From Clostridia bacterium (lineage in GTDB: Bacteria; Bacillota; Clostridia; Acetivibrionales; DSM-2933), in the NCBI GenBank assembly GCA_026418275.1, contig JAOABQ010000056.1, forward strand, positions 1-64,000: 64,000 nt of DNA. The letters are read 5' to 3'. The position numbers and the translations under genes were made by a program. Below are positions 51,701 to 59,575 of the stretch, piece after piece (position 1 is the first letter of the stretch; each line of letters starts with the position of its first letter). Under the pieces are notes generated by a model. That model was not told where the DNA came from. It saw nothing but the letters and a program-made list of their open reading frames with translations, and searched no databases.

Positions 51701-52461
51701 TTTAAAATCCCCTTTCAATCGGTTTTATATTTAAGTATTTTAGATCGAACATAATGCTGGATTTTTAAAGTAAAAATAAAAAGGCACGTCAAATGTAAAA
51801 ACACTCAAACGGCCTCGTTTTCAGAATTATTAACCCTTAAGACCCCATTGCCTTAAAAATTAAACATATTCACTTTTGCTACCAATATACTAACTTTTTT
51901 TATCGGAAAATGCAAGTGGAAAATTAAAAAAAGTTTAAATATATTTCCCATCATAAGATTTTTGTCTGCAAAATGGTATACTACATTGAGTACAGAGAAA
52001 TTAGAGAAATTAATTTTTAGCTTAGTTTTTTTGTGTGGGACCCTCTTTATAATTATTTGATTATTTTGTTTATACTAAATAATATGATTATGATTTACAT
52101 TATGTTCATGCATTGATAGGTTCTTTCAGCCTAATAAAGCTAGTGCCTCGTAACGTAATTCATTTCTACAGTATGCAAAGCACAAACAGATGAAGTGTAT
52201 TTTTAACACTTTGAAACTTAAAATTTGTTGTGTAAAAAGTACTAGCAAACACAACAAGTTAACTTATATAATGTAGTGAATATTTAGAATCCCAATGACG
52301 ATATTATTAACTATACAGCATCAAACTTTTGTGCTTTTCCGCAGTCAGTGTCATTGGGTGCCTTTTCTGAAGGTGCATGTTAGGGTGATTTGGTTTGGAG
52401 AGTATTCGTATGTTGAATCCAAAAAGGAATTAGATAATCTATTGTAGGAAAGGTGACTGGA
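51701..52461. other. Intergenic region with M1 copy 3
   Basis: About 760 bases between divergent genes. A GC-richer imperfect stem at 51781-51815, oriented toward the glutamine synthetase gene and followed by Us on its strand, may be an attenuator. M1 copy 3 lies at 52141-52244. No gene is seen. Confidence 0.4.
52141..52244 (+). repeat. M1 MITE-like repeat, copy 3
   Basis: A 104-nt copy, from TAGTGCCTCGTAACG to AAAAAGTACTA. The inner hairpin arm is mutated (GCAAAGCAC for GCGAGGCAC). Confidence 0.7.
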
Positions 52462-53658
52462 ATGGGAAATGTAAATCTTATATCTGCTGCATTTATATTT
52501 TTATTTTTCTTGCCCATTCTTATCGGGATGTATAAACCCTTTACCAGAGAAAAAATATATGGCACCTTAAGATCTTTCATGGACAATATAACTCTATGCA
52601 TAGGGTTAATCTTGTCTTTTTACGTTACAAAAATTATTTTTATAAGGCATGAGGGGGCATTCTCCAAGTACATTTATAGTCTGGTTCCTGAAAAAATAGA
52701 AAAATTGTTTGTTCAAAGTGATATTATTACCTATTTGATTTGCGTACCATTTAACCTGGCGGTATTCCTGATTTTAACAAAGCCTATACTATACCCTATA
52801 TACAAAAACTTTCTTGCCCCTTTATCCGAAAGATTGTTTAACAAGGCGGATTCATTAAACAGGGGGGTAAAAAGCTTTTTGGGAGCGCTCAGCCAGACTC
52901 CTAAAGCTCTGGTATGCGTATTTTTATTAACGCTGATTTTAAATTTTACCGCGTATTATTTTCCTGTAGAACCGATTTCCAAATGGATGAATGAGTCCGG
53001 TGTATATCAGCTTCTTTACCAAAAAGCTTTATATCCGGTTTTGAATTCAAATGTGGCAAAGAGAATTCCTGTTCTTTTAAATGATTCATTTAGTAGAATT
53101 GCCGACGAAGCAGCAGATGGCAAAGGATTTGGAAATGCATTGAAGGAGGAAGTGGCACGCAAGCTTAATATTAGGGTTATTGAATACTTTAACGGGGTAA
53201 CATTGGACGAGGCGATAAAGTCAAATCCTGAGATTGATAAGATGGCAAGACAGATTGTTGGAAACGAAAAAAACAGTAAGAAAAAAGCCTATCTCCTGTA
53301 CAAGTGGGTAAGCAAAAATATAACTTATGATTTTGAAAAAGCGAAAAGGGTTAGTGTTGATCCCAGTGGGATCTCATCAGGCTCGGATGTTGCCTATAAC
53401 ACCAAAAAAGGAATTTGCTTTGACTATTCATGTCTTTTTATTTCAATGTGCAGGGCTGTAAACTTAAAAGTCAGGATGGTAACAGGTCTGGGGTATAATG
53501 GAGTTTCCTGGGGGGATCATGCTTGGAATCAGGTTTATTTTGAAGAAGAAAAAGAGTGGATGGATGTAGATACAACGTTTGGAGTGGCAGGGGATTACTT
53601 TGCCACTCCGGAATTTTATAAAGACCACAGGGGAGGAGAGGTACAGGGAGAATGGTGA
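52462..53658 (+). CDS. Membrane protein with C-terminal transglutaminase-like domain
   Basis: A 398-residue protein. The N-terminal third has about three to four transmembrane helices (residues 5-25, 45-65, 85-105, 155-172). A transglutaminase core lies at about 270-380, with the catalytic triad cysteine in KKGICFDYSCLF, histidine in WGDHAWNQVYF and aspartate in WMDVDTTFG. Such domains are usually cysteine peptidases or protein cross-linkers outside the cell; the core appears intact. ATG at 52462 follows AAAGGTGACTGG; the GTG at 52453 is rejected. It converges on the YmaF-like gene. Confidence 0.85.
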   Translation: MGNVNLISAAFIFLFFLPILIGMYKPFTREKIYGTLRSFMDNITLCIGLILSFYVTKIIFIRHEGAFSKYIYSLVPEKIEKLFVQSDIITYLICVPFNLAVFLILTKPILYPIYKNFLAPLSERLFNKADSLNRGVKSFLGALSQTPKALVCVFLLTLILNFTAYYFPVEPISKWMNESGVYQLLYQKALYPVLNSNVAKRIPVLLNDSFSRIADEAADGKGFGNALKEEVARKLNIRVIEYFNGVTLDEAIKSNPEIDKMARQIVGNEKNSKKKAYLLYKWVSKNITYDFEKAKRVSVDPSGISSGSDVAYNTKKGICFDYSCLFISMCRAVNLKVRMVTGLGYNGVSWGDHAWNQVYFEEEKEWMDVDTTFGVAGDYFATPEFYKDHRGGEVQGEW

Positions 53659-53682
53659 TATGGAGCTGAAATAAAAGTCATT

Positions 53683-54003
53683 CTATCCCATTGCTTCTCT
53701 GACCGTACCTGTTGGGATATAGGAAATTTCTTCAAAAGTATGTCCGGCATATTTATGTTCATGGAAATTATTTACTTCAAGGGCTCCTTCCATCTTATGG
53801 ATATGGCCGTTTTCTGTTTTTATAGGTAATCCTGTATGTCCTGAAAAGTAATGTGTATGACCATCGTAGGAAGATATCCCATAAAAAAAATGAAAGTGGA
53901 AAGAGTTTATTCCTACCATTCCTTCAGTATAATCACTGATTTTATGCTGATGTATACCGTAATTTTCTGTTTTGAATTCGAACTGGTGAAAATGATAGTT
54001 CAT
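53683..54003 (-). CDS. YmaF family histidine-rich protein
   Basis: A 106-residue protein. Repeated H-x-H/H-x-F motifs (NYHFHQFEF, FHFHFFYG, GHTHYFSGHTG, NGHIHKME, NFHEHKYAGHT) make it strikingly histidine-rich, the pattern of the YmaF family seen in Bacillus. It looks like a small beta barrel that could bind metal, though no function is known. The start is ATG at 54003, five bases after GGAGG; a TTG at 54015 overlaps the ribosome site. Single gene. Confidence 0.75.
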   Translation of the reverse strand: MNYHFHQFEFKTENYGIHQHKISDYTEGMVGINSFHFHFFYGISSYDGHTHYFSGHTGLPIKTENGHIHKMEGALEVNNFHEHKYAGHTFEEISYIPTGTVREAMG

Positions 54004-54243
54004 AGTATCCTCCAAGATGTTTCATAGTGTTTTGCAGTTAAAAAACACCTCAATATTAAATTTCTTGCATGAATTTATTTTTAAGTAGATCATATATATT
54101 ATTAAGGTTTACAGAAAAATAAAATTTATGATATGAATATTTTCATAATTAAATTGATTGTATGTTTCTTTATCCATTTTGGTGGTATTATTTTATCGTT
54201 AAAGCGGGTGAAGATAAAAAATGTTAAGTTACGGGGTGAAATG

Positions 54244-55932
54244 ATGAAGAAAAACATTTTGATCGGTGGTTCTGCAGGACAAGGCATGGATACGCTAGCA
54301 GGGATTTTGGAAAAAGTTTTAAAAAGAAAAGGTTTTGAAATTTTTACAATCCGGGATTATATGTCAAGGGTTCGGGGAGGACATAACTTTATTCAGGTGC
54401 GTTTTGGAAATGAAGAACTTACTTCACATTGGGATGAACTGGATTGCATCATTGCATTAAATGCTGAAACGATTGATATTCATATAAAAAGACTTTCTGA
54501 AAACGGAATTGTAATTTGCGACCAGGATATAAAATCAGGTGATGAGAGGGTTAAGAGTCTTCCGCTGAAGGAGAAGGCAAAGGCGGCAGGAAATATAAAA
54601 ACAGTGGGTAATGTTGCATTAGGGGCATTTCTTAAGTTATTTGGTTTGGATTTTAGTCATGTTGAAGATGTGCTGAAATCCATTTTTTCAGGTGAGGACA
54701 CTTATTCTCAAAATATTGTGGCTGTGAAAGAAGGATTGGGGCTTTTGGACACAATGTACCCGGTCCCATTGCCGGGTGAGGATAAAAAAATACTCATTAA
54801 TGGGAATGATGCGATTGCACTGGGTGTACTTGCTGCAGGCTGTAAATTTTATTCGGCCTATCCTATGACACCTTCCACCAGTATTATGAATTACCTTGCT
54901 TCTAAAATGAGTGAAGCCGAAATCGTAGTTGAACAGGCTGAGGATGAAATTGCGGCCATTAATATGGCTATCGGGGCATCCTTTGCCGGTGTAAGAGCCA
55001 TGACCGGAACATCCGGAGGCGGTTTTGCCCTAATGGTGGAGGCACTGGGCCTATCCGGTATGTTGGAAGTTCCATTGGTTGTAGCAGAGATTCAGCGACC
55101 CGGACCGACAACCGGATTGCCTACGCGTACGGAACAAGGGGATTTACGGTTTGTAATCTCTTCATCTCCGGGTGAATTCCCAAGAATGGTCATTGCACTT
55201 AAGAATCCTGAAGATGCATTTTATCAAACGGTTAGGGCGTTTAACCTGGCAGATAAATACCGGATTCCTGTCATACTGTTAGGGGACCAGTATTTGGCGG
55301 ATTATACCAATACCATACCCCCTTTTGATTTTAGCCGTATAGAAATCAATCGATACCTAAATCAAGATATGTATATGGGAGAAAAGGAATATAAGACGTA
55401 TGAAGTAACCGACACCGGGATATCACCCAGAATCATCCCAGGAAAAGTTCCTGGAAAAACAGTATTGGTAGATAGTGATGAACATGATGAATACGGACAT
55501 ATTACCGAATCTGCAGAAATAAGAGTAATGATGAATGATAAACGGCTTCGGAAATTAAATGCTTTAAATGAGGAGTTGATAGAACCTGAATTTTTTGGGG
55601 ATGAACAATTCGAAACTTTGCTTCTTGCTTGGGGATCCTTGGAGGGGCCTTTAAAGGAAGCTGTTAACTTACTCAATGCATCCGGTAAAAAGAAGTTCGG
55701 TGCCCTCCTGTTTGGGGATATTTACCCGCTTCCGAAAAAGCAGCTCATAAAAATGTCCGAAAAGGCAAAAGAAATTGTCAATATAGAGCAAAATGCAACC
55801 GGCCAGTTGGCGTCCCTCATTATGGAGAACACGGGAATAAAGTGTACGGGAAGTATTCTGAAATATGACGGCAGGCCTATTTCATCAAAAGAAATATTTG
55901 AAAGATTGGAAGGGGGAAGCTTAAATGGGTAA
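54244..55932 (+). CDS. 2-oxoacid:acceptor oxidoreductase, fused gamma-alpha subunit
   Basis: A 562-residue fused subunit. Residues 1-180 form the gamma domain (KKNILIGGSAGQGMDTLAGI, YMSRVRGGHNFIQVRFGNEE). The alpha (pyrimidine) domain follows, with FYSAYPMTPSTSIMNYLASK, ASFAGVRAMTGTSGGGFALM and EIQRPGPTTGLPTRTEQGDL. The linked order gamma-alpha is that of the KorA-type two-subunit 2-oxoglutarate:ferredoxin oxidoreductases. Two ATGs, 54241 and 54244; the second has better spacing from GGGGTG. It overlaps the beta gene by eight bases. A second, separate four-subunit enzyme is encoded at 39.1-41.9 kb. Confidence 0.92.
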   Translation: MKKNILIGGSAGQGMDTLAGILEKVLKRKGFEIFTIRDYMSRVRGGHNFIQVRFGNEELTSHWDELDCIIALNAETIDIHIKRLSENGIVICDQDIKSGDERVKSLPLKEKAKAAGNIKTVGNVALGAFLKLFGLDFSHVEDVLKSIFSGEDTYSQNIVAVKEGLGLLDTMYPVPLPGEDKKILINGNDAIALGVLAAGCKFYSAYPMTPSTSIMNYLASKMSEAEIVVEQAEDEIAAINMAIGASFAGVRAMTGTSGGGFALMVEALGLSGMLEVPLVVAEIQRPGPTTGLPTRTEQGDLRFVISSSPGEFPRMVIALKNPEDAFYQTVRAFNLADKYRIPVILLGDQYLADYTNTIPPFDFSRIEINRYLNQDMYMGEKEYKTYEVTDTGISPRIIPGKVPGKTVLVDSDEHDEYGHITESAEIRVMMNDKRLRKLNALNEELIEPEFFGDEQFETLLLAWGSLEGPLKEAVNLLNASGKKKFGALLFGDIYPLPKKQLIKMSEKAKEIVNIEQNATGQLASLIMENTGIKCTGSILKYDGRPISSKEIFERLEGGSLNG

Positions 55933-56770
55933 GTATACTACCTGTGAAACTGCATGGTGTCCGGGCTGCGGTGATCACAATATCCTTGATGCGCTGAAGA
56001 CGGCACTTGAGATTATTGGAAAGGAACCTCATGAAGTTTTGGTTGTCGGAGGAATCGGCCAAGCGGCCAAAACTCCACAATATATCAATACAAACGGGTT
56101 TTGTGGACTGCATGGACGGGCGATTCCTCCTGCTGTGGCGGCTAAAATAGCCAATAAGGGTTTAACGGTGATTATCGATTCGGGTGATGGGGATTCCTAT
56201 GGCGAAGGGGGAAACCATTTCATTCACAATATTAGGAGAAATGTGGATATAACCCACTTTGTACATGATAACCAGATTTATGGCCTTACCAAAGGACAGG
56301 CGTCGCCTACAACCGATGAAGGACATGTTACAGCAGTACAGCCGGCGGGTTCGGTAAATATGCCGATGAATCCTTTGTTACTGGCTATTTCCTTGGGGGC
56401 AGGTTTTGTTGCAAGGGCTTTTAGCGGCGATAAGGAACATTTGGTCAAAGTAATGGTAGATGCCATAAAATATAAGGGATATGCATTGGTAGATATTCTC
56501 CAGCCTTGTGTGAGTTTTAATAAAATCAATACTTTCCAATGGTATAATAAAAGAATTTATAAATTAAATGAGACTTATGACCCGGGAAACAAGCTCTCTG
56601 CCATGGAAAAAGCAATGGAGTGGGGAGACAAAATTCCTATAGGCATTTTGTATAAGGAAGAAAAGCCGACCTATCATGATAAAATCCACTTTTTGAGAGA
56701 TGGAGATGCTCTGGTTGATAGGAAGGTTGAAGTGGAAAAGGTTAAAGGGTTTATGGAAGACTTTGTGTGA
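55925..56770 (+). CDS. 2-oxoacid:acceptor oxidoreductase beta subunit
   Basis: A 281-residue thiamine-diphosphate subunit. It begins MGKYTTCETAWCPGCGDHNI with the cluster motif CPGCGDHN. LHGRAIPPAVAAKIANKGLT precedes the diphosphate loop IDSGDGDSYGEGGNHFIHNI, then VHDNQIYGLTKGQASPTTDE. The C-terminus ends VKGFMEDFV. It overlaps the gamma-alpha gene, so the two are made in equal amounts. There is no ferredoxin subunit, as usual for this two-subunit type. A terminator follows. Confidence 0.93.
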   Translation: MGKYTTCETAWCPGCGDHNILDALKTALEIIGKEPHEVLVVGGIGQAAKTPQYINTNGFCGLHGRAIPPAVAAKIANKGLTVIIDSGDGDSYGEGGNHFIHNIRRNVDITHFVHDNQIYGLTKGQASPTTDEGHVTAVQPAGSVNMPMNPLLLAISLGAGFVARAFSGDKEHLVKVMVDAIKYKGYALVDILQPCVSFNKINTFQWYNKRIYKLNETYDPGNKLSAMEKAMEWGDKIPIGILYKEEKPTYHDKIHFLRDGDALVDRKVEVEKVKGFMEDFV

Positions 56771-56779
56771 ATAACAGTT

Positions 56780-56822
56780 AAAAAGTCTGAAATGTCAAAA
56801 TGGATATTTCAGGCTTTTTTTT
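56780..56822 (+). terminator. Terminator of the second oxidoreductase operon
   Basis: AAAAAGTCTGAAAT pairs with ATTTCAGGCTTTTT (one G-U), followed by Ts. Confidence 0.75.
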
Positions 56823-57005
56823 ATGGAACTTTTGGTAAAAATTCTCGTCTAATTAAGCTATAATATTCTTAAATACATGCAGCACCTCTATGAAATAGAG
56901 TAATAGTGCGCTATTGGAAGGTACTTTTAGACAAGTTAGTGGCGATAGCATAGACCTTAAGGTATTGGGAGAATACAAAATTTCAAGACATTTGGGAGGT
57001 GTCAA

Positions 57006-57929
57006 ATGAAGGTACAAAGCGTTAAAAAGTATAAAGAGCCTTTATATCCGGATAAAGAAAGGGTAAATTCCAATCCGGAAGTCCTTAAATGCATTCCCTC
57101 AAGGTGGAGTGAAAAGCTTACGGTAGGAATTGCACTTTCTACCTTGTTTATGCTTACCTTTTCAGGATGTAACAAGGAAAACGCCGATGAAGGGAATGAA
57201 AAGGGAAAGCCTGCTTTAATAGTTCAGGAAAATGGGGATGAAAACAGAGTAAAAAAGGCTCCCGGATTAACCCCGCCTTTATTTATTCATGGAGAAGGCC
57301 TTGGAGGCTTTGGCTGTGTTTCCGTTTTACCTCCTGCGTTTCTATCTGAGGATGAAGCGTATCAGGTCATCCGGGAGGAGATGCAAAGATATGGAATTGA
57401 AATAAAAGACGGGGACCATAAAATCAAAGATACATGGATTCCGGATACCAATATATATCCCCGGTTCGATAATGGGGTAATTGAGCCCGATGACCAAAAC
57501 AATGAAAAGGACGGAGGGGTTACTAAGGTTAAAGTAGTTGCAAAACCAAAGTCTGAAAAAGAGGAATACCACATTGATGATCTCCAGTTGGATGGGTATG
57601 ATAAAGACAAGAAGATAGGATTTGAGTTTGTTTCCACCCATGATTATATATCATGGAAGAAGGACCAAAGCGGTATAACCTCATCAGTTGAGTCATACAA
57701 CCTCTTATCTGCGGCAAAGACCCTTCGGAATGGGCTGGGTGAAAATGTAAAAGGTGAAACGATTGCAGTATTTTATGATCCTATAGCCAGTATGCCGGTG
57801 GATGATATGATGAGTGATAAAACCAGTGCAGAGGAAAAGGTAAAAAAAATCAAGGAGCTTTCTACAGAAAATCTTCGGGAGCAGGTTAAGGACTTTTTGA
57901 ACTGGCTGAAGGCGGAAGGTATCATTTGA
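57006..57929 (+). CDS. Lipoprotein with a conserved-looking glycine-cysteine motif, partner of a radical SAM enzyme
   Basis: A 307-residue protein. It has an unusual 35-residue cytoplasmic-type start (MKVQSVKKYKEPLYPDKERV), then a hydrophobic segment (about 38-52) and a lipobox, FSGC, with cysteine 55. An acidic linker follows. At 95-118 is a glycine- and proline-rich block, HGEGLGGFGCVSVLPPAFLS plus EDEA. The rest is a mixed alpha/beta domain without a known motif. The only other cysteines are 29 and 104. ATG follows GGGAGGTGTCAA. The radical SAM gene starts 35 bases later. I do not know the family by name. The block around C104 looks like a possible modification site. Confidence 0.7.
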   Translation: MKVQSVKKYKEPLYPDKERVNSNPEVLKCIPSRWSEKLTVGIALSTLFMLTFSGCNKENADEGNEKGKPALIVQENGDENRVKKAPGLTPPLFIHGEGLGGFGCVSVLPPAFLSEDEAYQVIREEMQRYGIEIKDGDHKIKDTWIPDTNIYPRFDNGVIEPDDQNNEKDGGVTKVKVVAKPKSEKEEYHIDDLQLDGYDKDKKIGFEFVSTHDYISWKKDQSGITSSVESYNLLSAAKTLRNGLGENVKGETIAVFYDPIASMPVDDMMSDKTSAEEKVKKIKELSTENLREQVKDFLNWLKAEGII

Positions 57930-57964
57930 TTTTTTTAGACCATGGCATTTAAGGAGGAAACAGG

Positions 57965-59104
57965 ATGCATTTTACACTACATCTAACCGATCATTGCAAC
58001 ATGGCATGCAGTTATTGCTACATACATAAAAAAAATAGCGGAACCATGAGCATGGATACTGCCAAAAAAGTAATTGATCTGGCAGCAAAGAGCAGAGAAG
58101 GTTCTAATGGGATTATATTTTTCGGAGGAGAGCCCCTTCTTTATAAGGATCTCATCTATCAAACGGTTGAATACTGCAAATGGAAGCAGCAAAAGGAGAA
58201 TTGCTATTTTCATTATAAAGTCACTACAAACGGGTTATTACTAGATGAAGCTTTTATTGATTTCTCAATAAAAGAAAACTTATTTATTGCATTAAGCCAT
58301 GACGGTGTCAGGGAAGCCCATGACAAACACAGGGTGGATGTAAATGGGGAGGGGACTTTTTTTAGGCTTTCTGGGGTAAGCGATGCATTACTTGAAGCCC
58401 GTCCCTATTCTCCGGTGATGATGGTTATCAGTCCGGATACGGCAGAGTATTTTACCGAATCGGTAGAATACCTTTTTTCCAGGGGATTTAAATATGTCAT
58501 TTCCTCTTTAAATTATGCAGGCAATTGGACCGAACCGTTATTAAAAGTGTTAAAACGGGAGTATGAGAAACTGGCAGAGGTTTATATCAGGAAAACGCTG
58601 GCAGAAGATAAGTTTTATTTTAGTCCTTTTGAAGTAAAAATTAGTTCCCATATCAACCGTGAAACCTACTGCCAGGAGCGTTGCGAACTCGGTAAAAAAC
58701 AAATATCGGTAGCCTATGACGGCATGCTGTATCCTTGTGTTCAGTTTGTTGGGGAGGAAGCGTTTTCCATCGGCCATGTAAACACAGGGATTGATGAATC
58801 AAGGCGGCTTGGTATATATCATGCCAATGAAGAGGAAAAGGAGAGCTGTGTGGAGTGTGCTGTAAAAAGTCGGTGCAACCATTACTGCGGCTGCCTCAAT
58901 AAACAGACCACCGGAAATATTAATCAGGTATCACCTGTCTTATGTGCCCATGAAAGAATAGTTCTTCCCATAGCAGATAAAATCGCGGAGAAACTATACA
59001 GGAAAAGGAACGCAATGTTTATTCAGAAGCATTATAATGATATGTTTCCCTTGGTTTCGATGATTGAAGATATAAGCGCTTCGAATAGAAAGAGACAGTA
59101 TTGA
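57965..59104 (+). CDS. Radical SAM/SPASM domain peptide- or protein-modifying enzyme
   Basis: A 379-residue radical SAM enzyme with a very short N-terminus. The cluster motif CNMACSYC is at 11-18 (CxxxCxxC), and the SAM-binding GGEP is at 54-57. A SPASM/twitch domain at about 236-330 has cysteines at 236, 240, 258, 295, 298, 304, 308, 310 and 327, suited to two extra [4Fe-4S] clusters. Relatives mature RiPPs or sulfatases. ATG follows AAGGAGGAAACAGG. The only adjacent candidate substrate is the lipoprotein upstream; no short precursor peptide was found nearby. It could instead be a sulfatase maturase, but no sulfatase is present in the window. Confidence 0.88.
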   Translation: MHFTLHLTDHCNMACSYCYIHKKNSGTMSMDTAKKVIDLAAKSREGSNGIIFFGGEPLLYKDLIYQTVEYCKWKQQKENCYFHYKVTTNGLLLDEAFIDFSIKENLFIALSHDGVREAHDKHRVDVNGEGTFFRLSGVSDALLEARPYSPVMMVISPDTAEYFTESVEYLFSRGFKYVISSLNYAGNWTEPLLKVLKREYEKLAEVYIRKTLAEDKFYFSPFEVKISSHINRETYCQERCELGKKQISVAYDGMLYPCVQFVGEEAFSIGHVNTGIDESRRLGIYHANEEEKESCVECAVKSRCNHYCGCLNKQTTGNINQVSPVLCAHERIVLPIADKIAEKLYRKRNAMFIQKHYNDMFPLVSMIEDISASNRKRQY

Positions 59105-59204
59105 TATTTATTTGTATTGAATTTAGTATTTGAAAACAAACCAATGAAAACTGCTTTGTAAAAGGTAAAAATTATTCATGTGAAGTATTTTGAATGGAAT
59201 AAGT

Positions 59205-59250
59205 CTCCTTCCTGTATTACTTGAAATTAAACCAGGAAGGAGTTTTTATT
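59205..59250 (+). terminator. Terminator of the radical SAM operon
   Basis: CTCCTTCCTG pairs with CAGGAAGGAG across a long loop and is followed by TTTTTATTT. Confidence 0.75.
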
Positions 59251-59278
59251 TAGATAATTAGAGAAGTCAAAGGAGGTA

Positions 59279-59356
59279 ATGGTAATAAAAAGGAAAAAAA
59301 ATTCAATAAAGATATTGAAAATAAAATTAATCAATGTTATAATTATAATATTATAA
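59279..59356 (+). CDS. Possible 25-residue basic-hydrophobic peptide
   Basis: ATG at 59279 follows AAAGGAGGTA closely. The product MVIKRKKNSIKILKIKLINV plus IIIIL is basic then hydrophobic, and its end overlaps the operator palindrome. The AT bias of the region can produce such frames by chance, so this is only a weak call. Confidence 0.2.
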   Translation: MVIKRKKNSIKILKIKLINVIIIIL

Positions 59357-59368
59357 GCGCTTATAATA
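59349..59368. promoter_or_regulatory. LacI/CcpA-type operator palindrome
   Basis: TATTATAAGCGCTTATAATA, a perfect 20-bp palindrome sharing the ATAAGCGCTTAT core with the two sites upstream of the sugar importer. It lies about 210 bases before the secreted carbohydrate-binding-like gene. Confidence 0.7.
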
Positions 59369-59575
59369 AATACATTCAAATGCAGCATGAAATAGTAAGT
59401 TTTTAATTAGAAGCAGTTATAATAGCTGCGTTTAATATTGCTTCACTTGTTTGTATATAGAATTGTAGTTGATAAATAGTGAATGGGACTAATAGATGAA
59501 TTTCCTTACTGGGGTGAAGCGGTTATAAAATACTGGTCTAAGAATTAAAATATAATTAAATTAAGGAGGATCTTT

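Larger units (their letters stand above)
59105..59575. other. Intergenic region with terminator and operator
   Basis: About 470 bases, very AT-rich after 59280. It holds the terminator at 59205-59250, a possible 25-residue peptide frame (59279-59356) with a ribosome site, and a perfect 20-bp palindrome at 59349-59368. Confidence 0.5.

Noticed and set aside
59071..59084. ATAAGCGCTT inside the radical SAM gene resembling the LacI operator
   Set aside because: Only the core matches; the flanks are not palindromic and the site lies in coding sequence.
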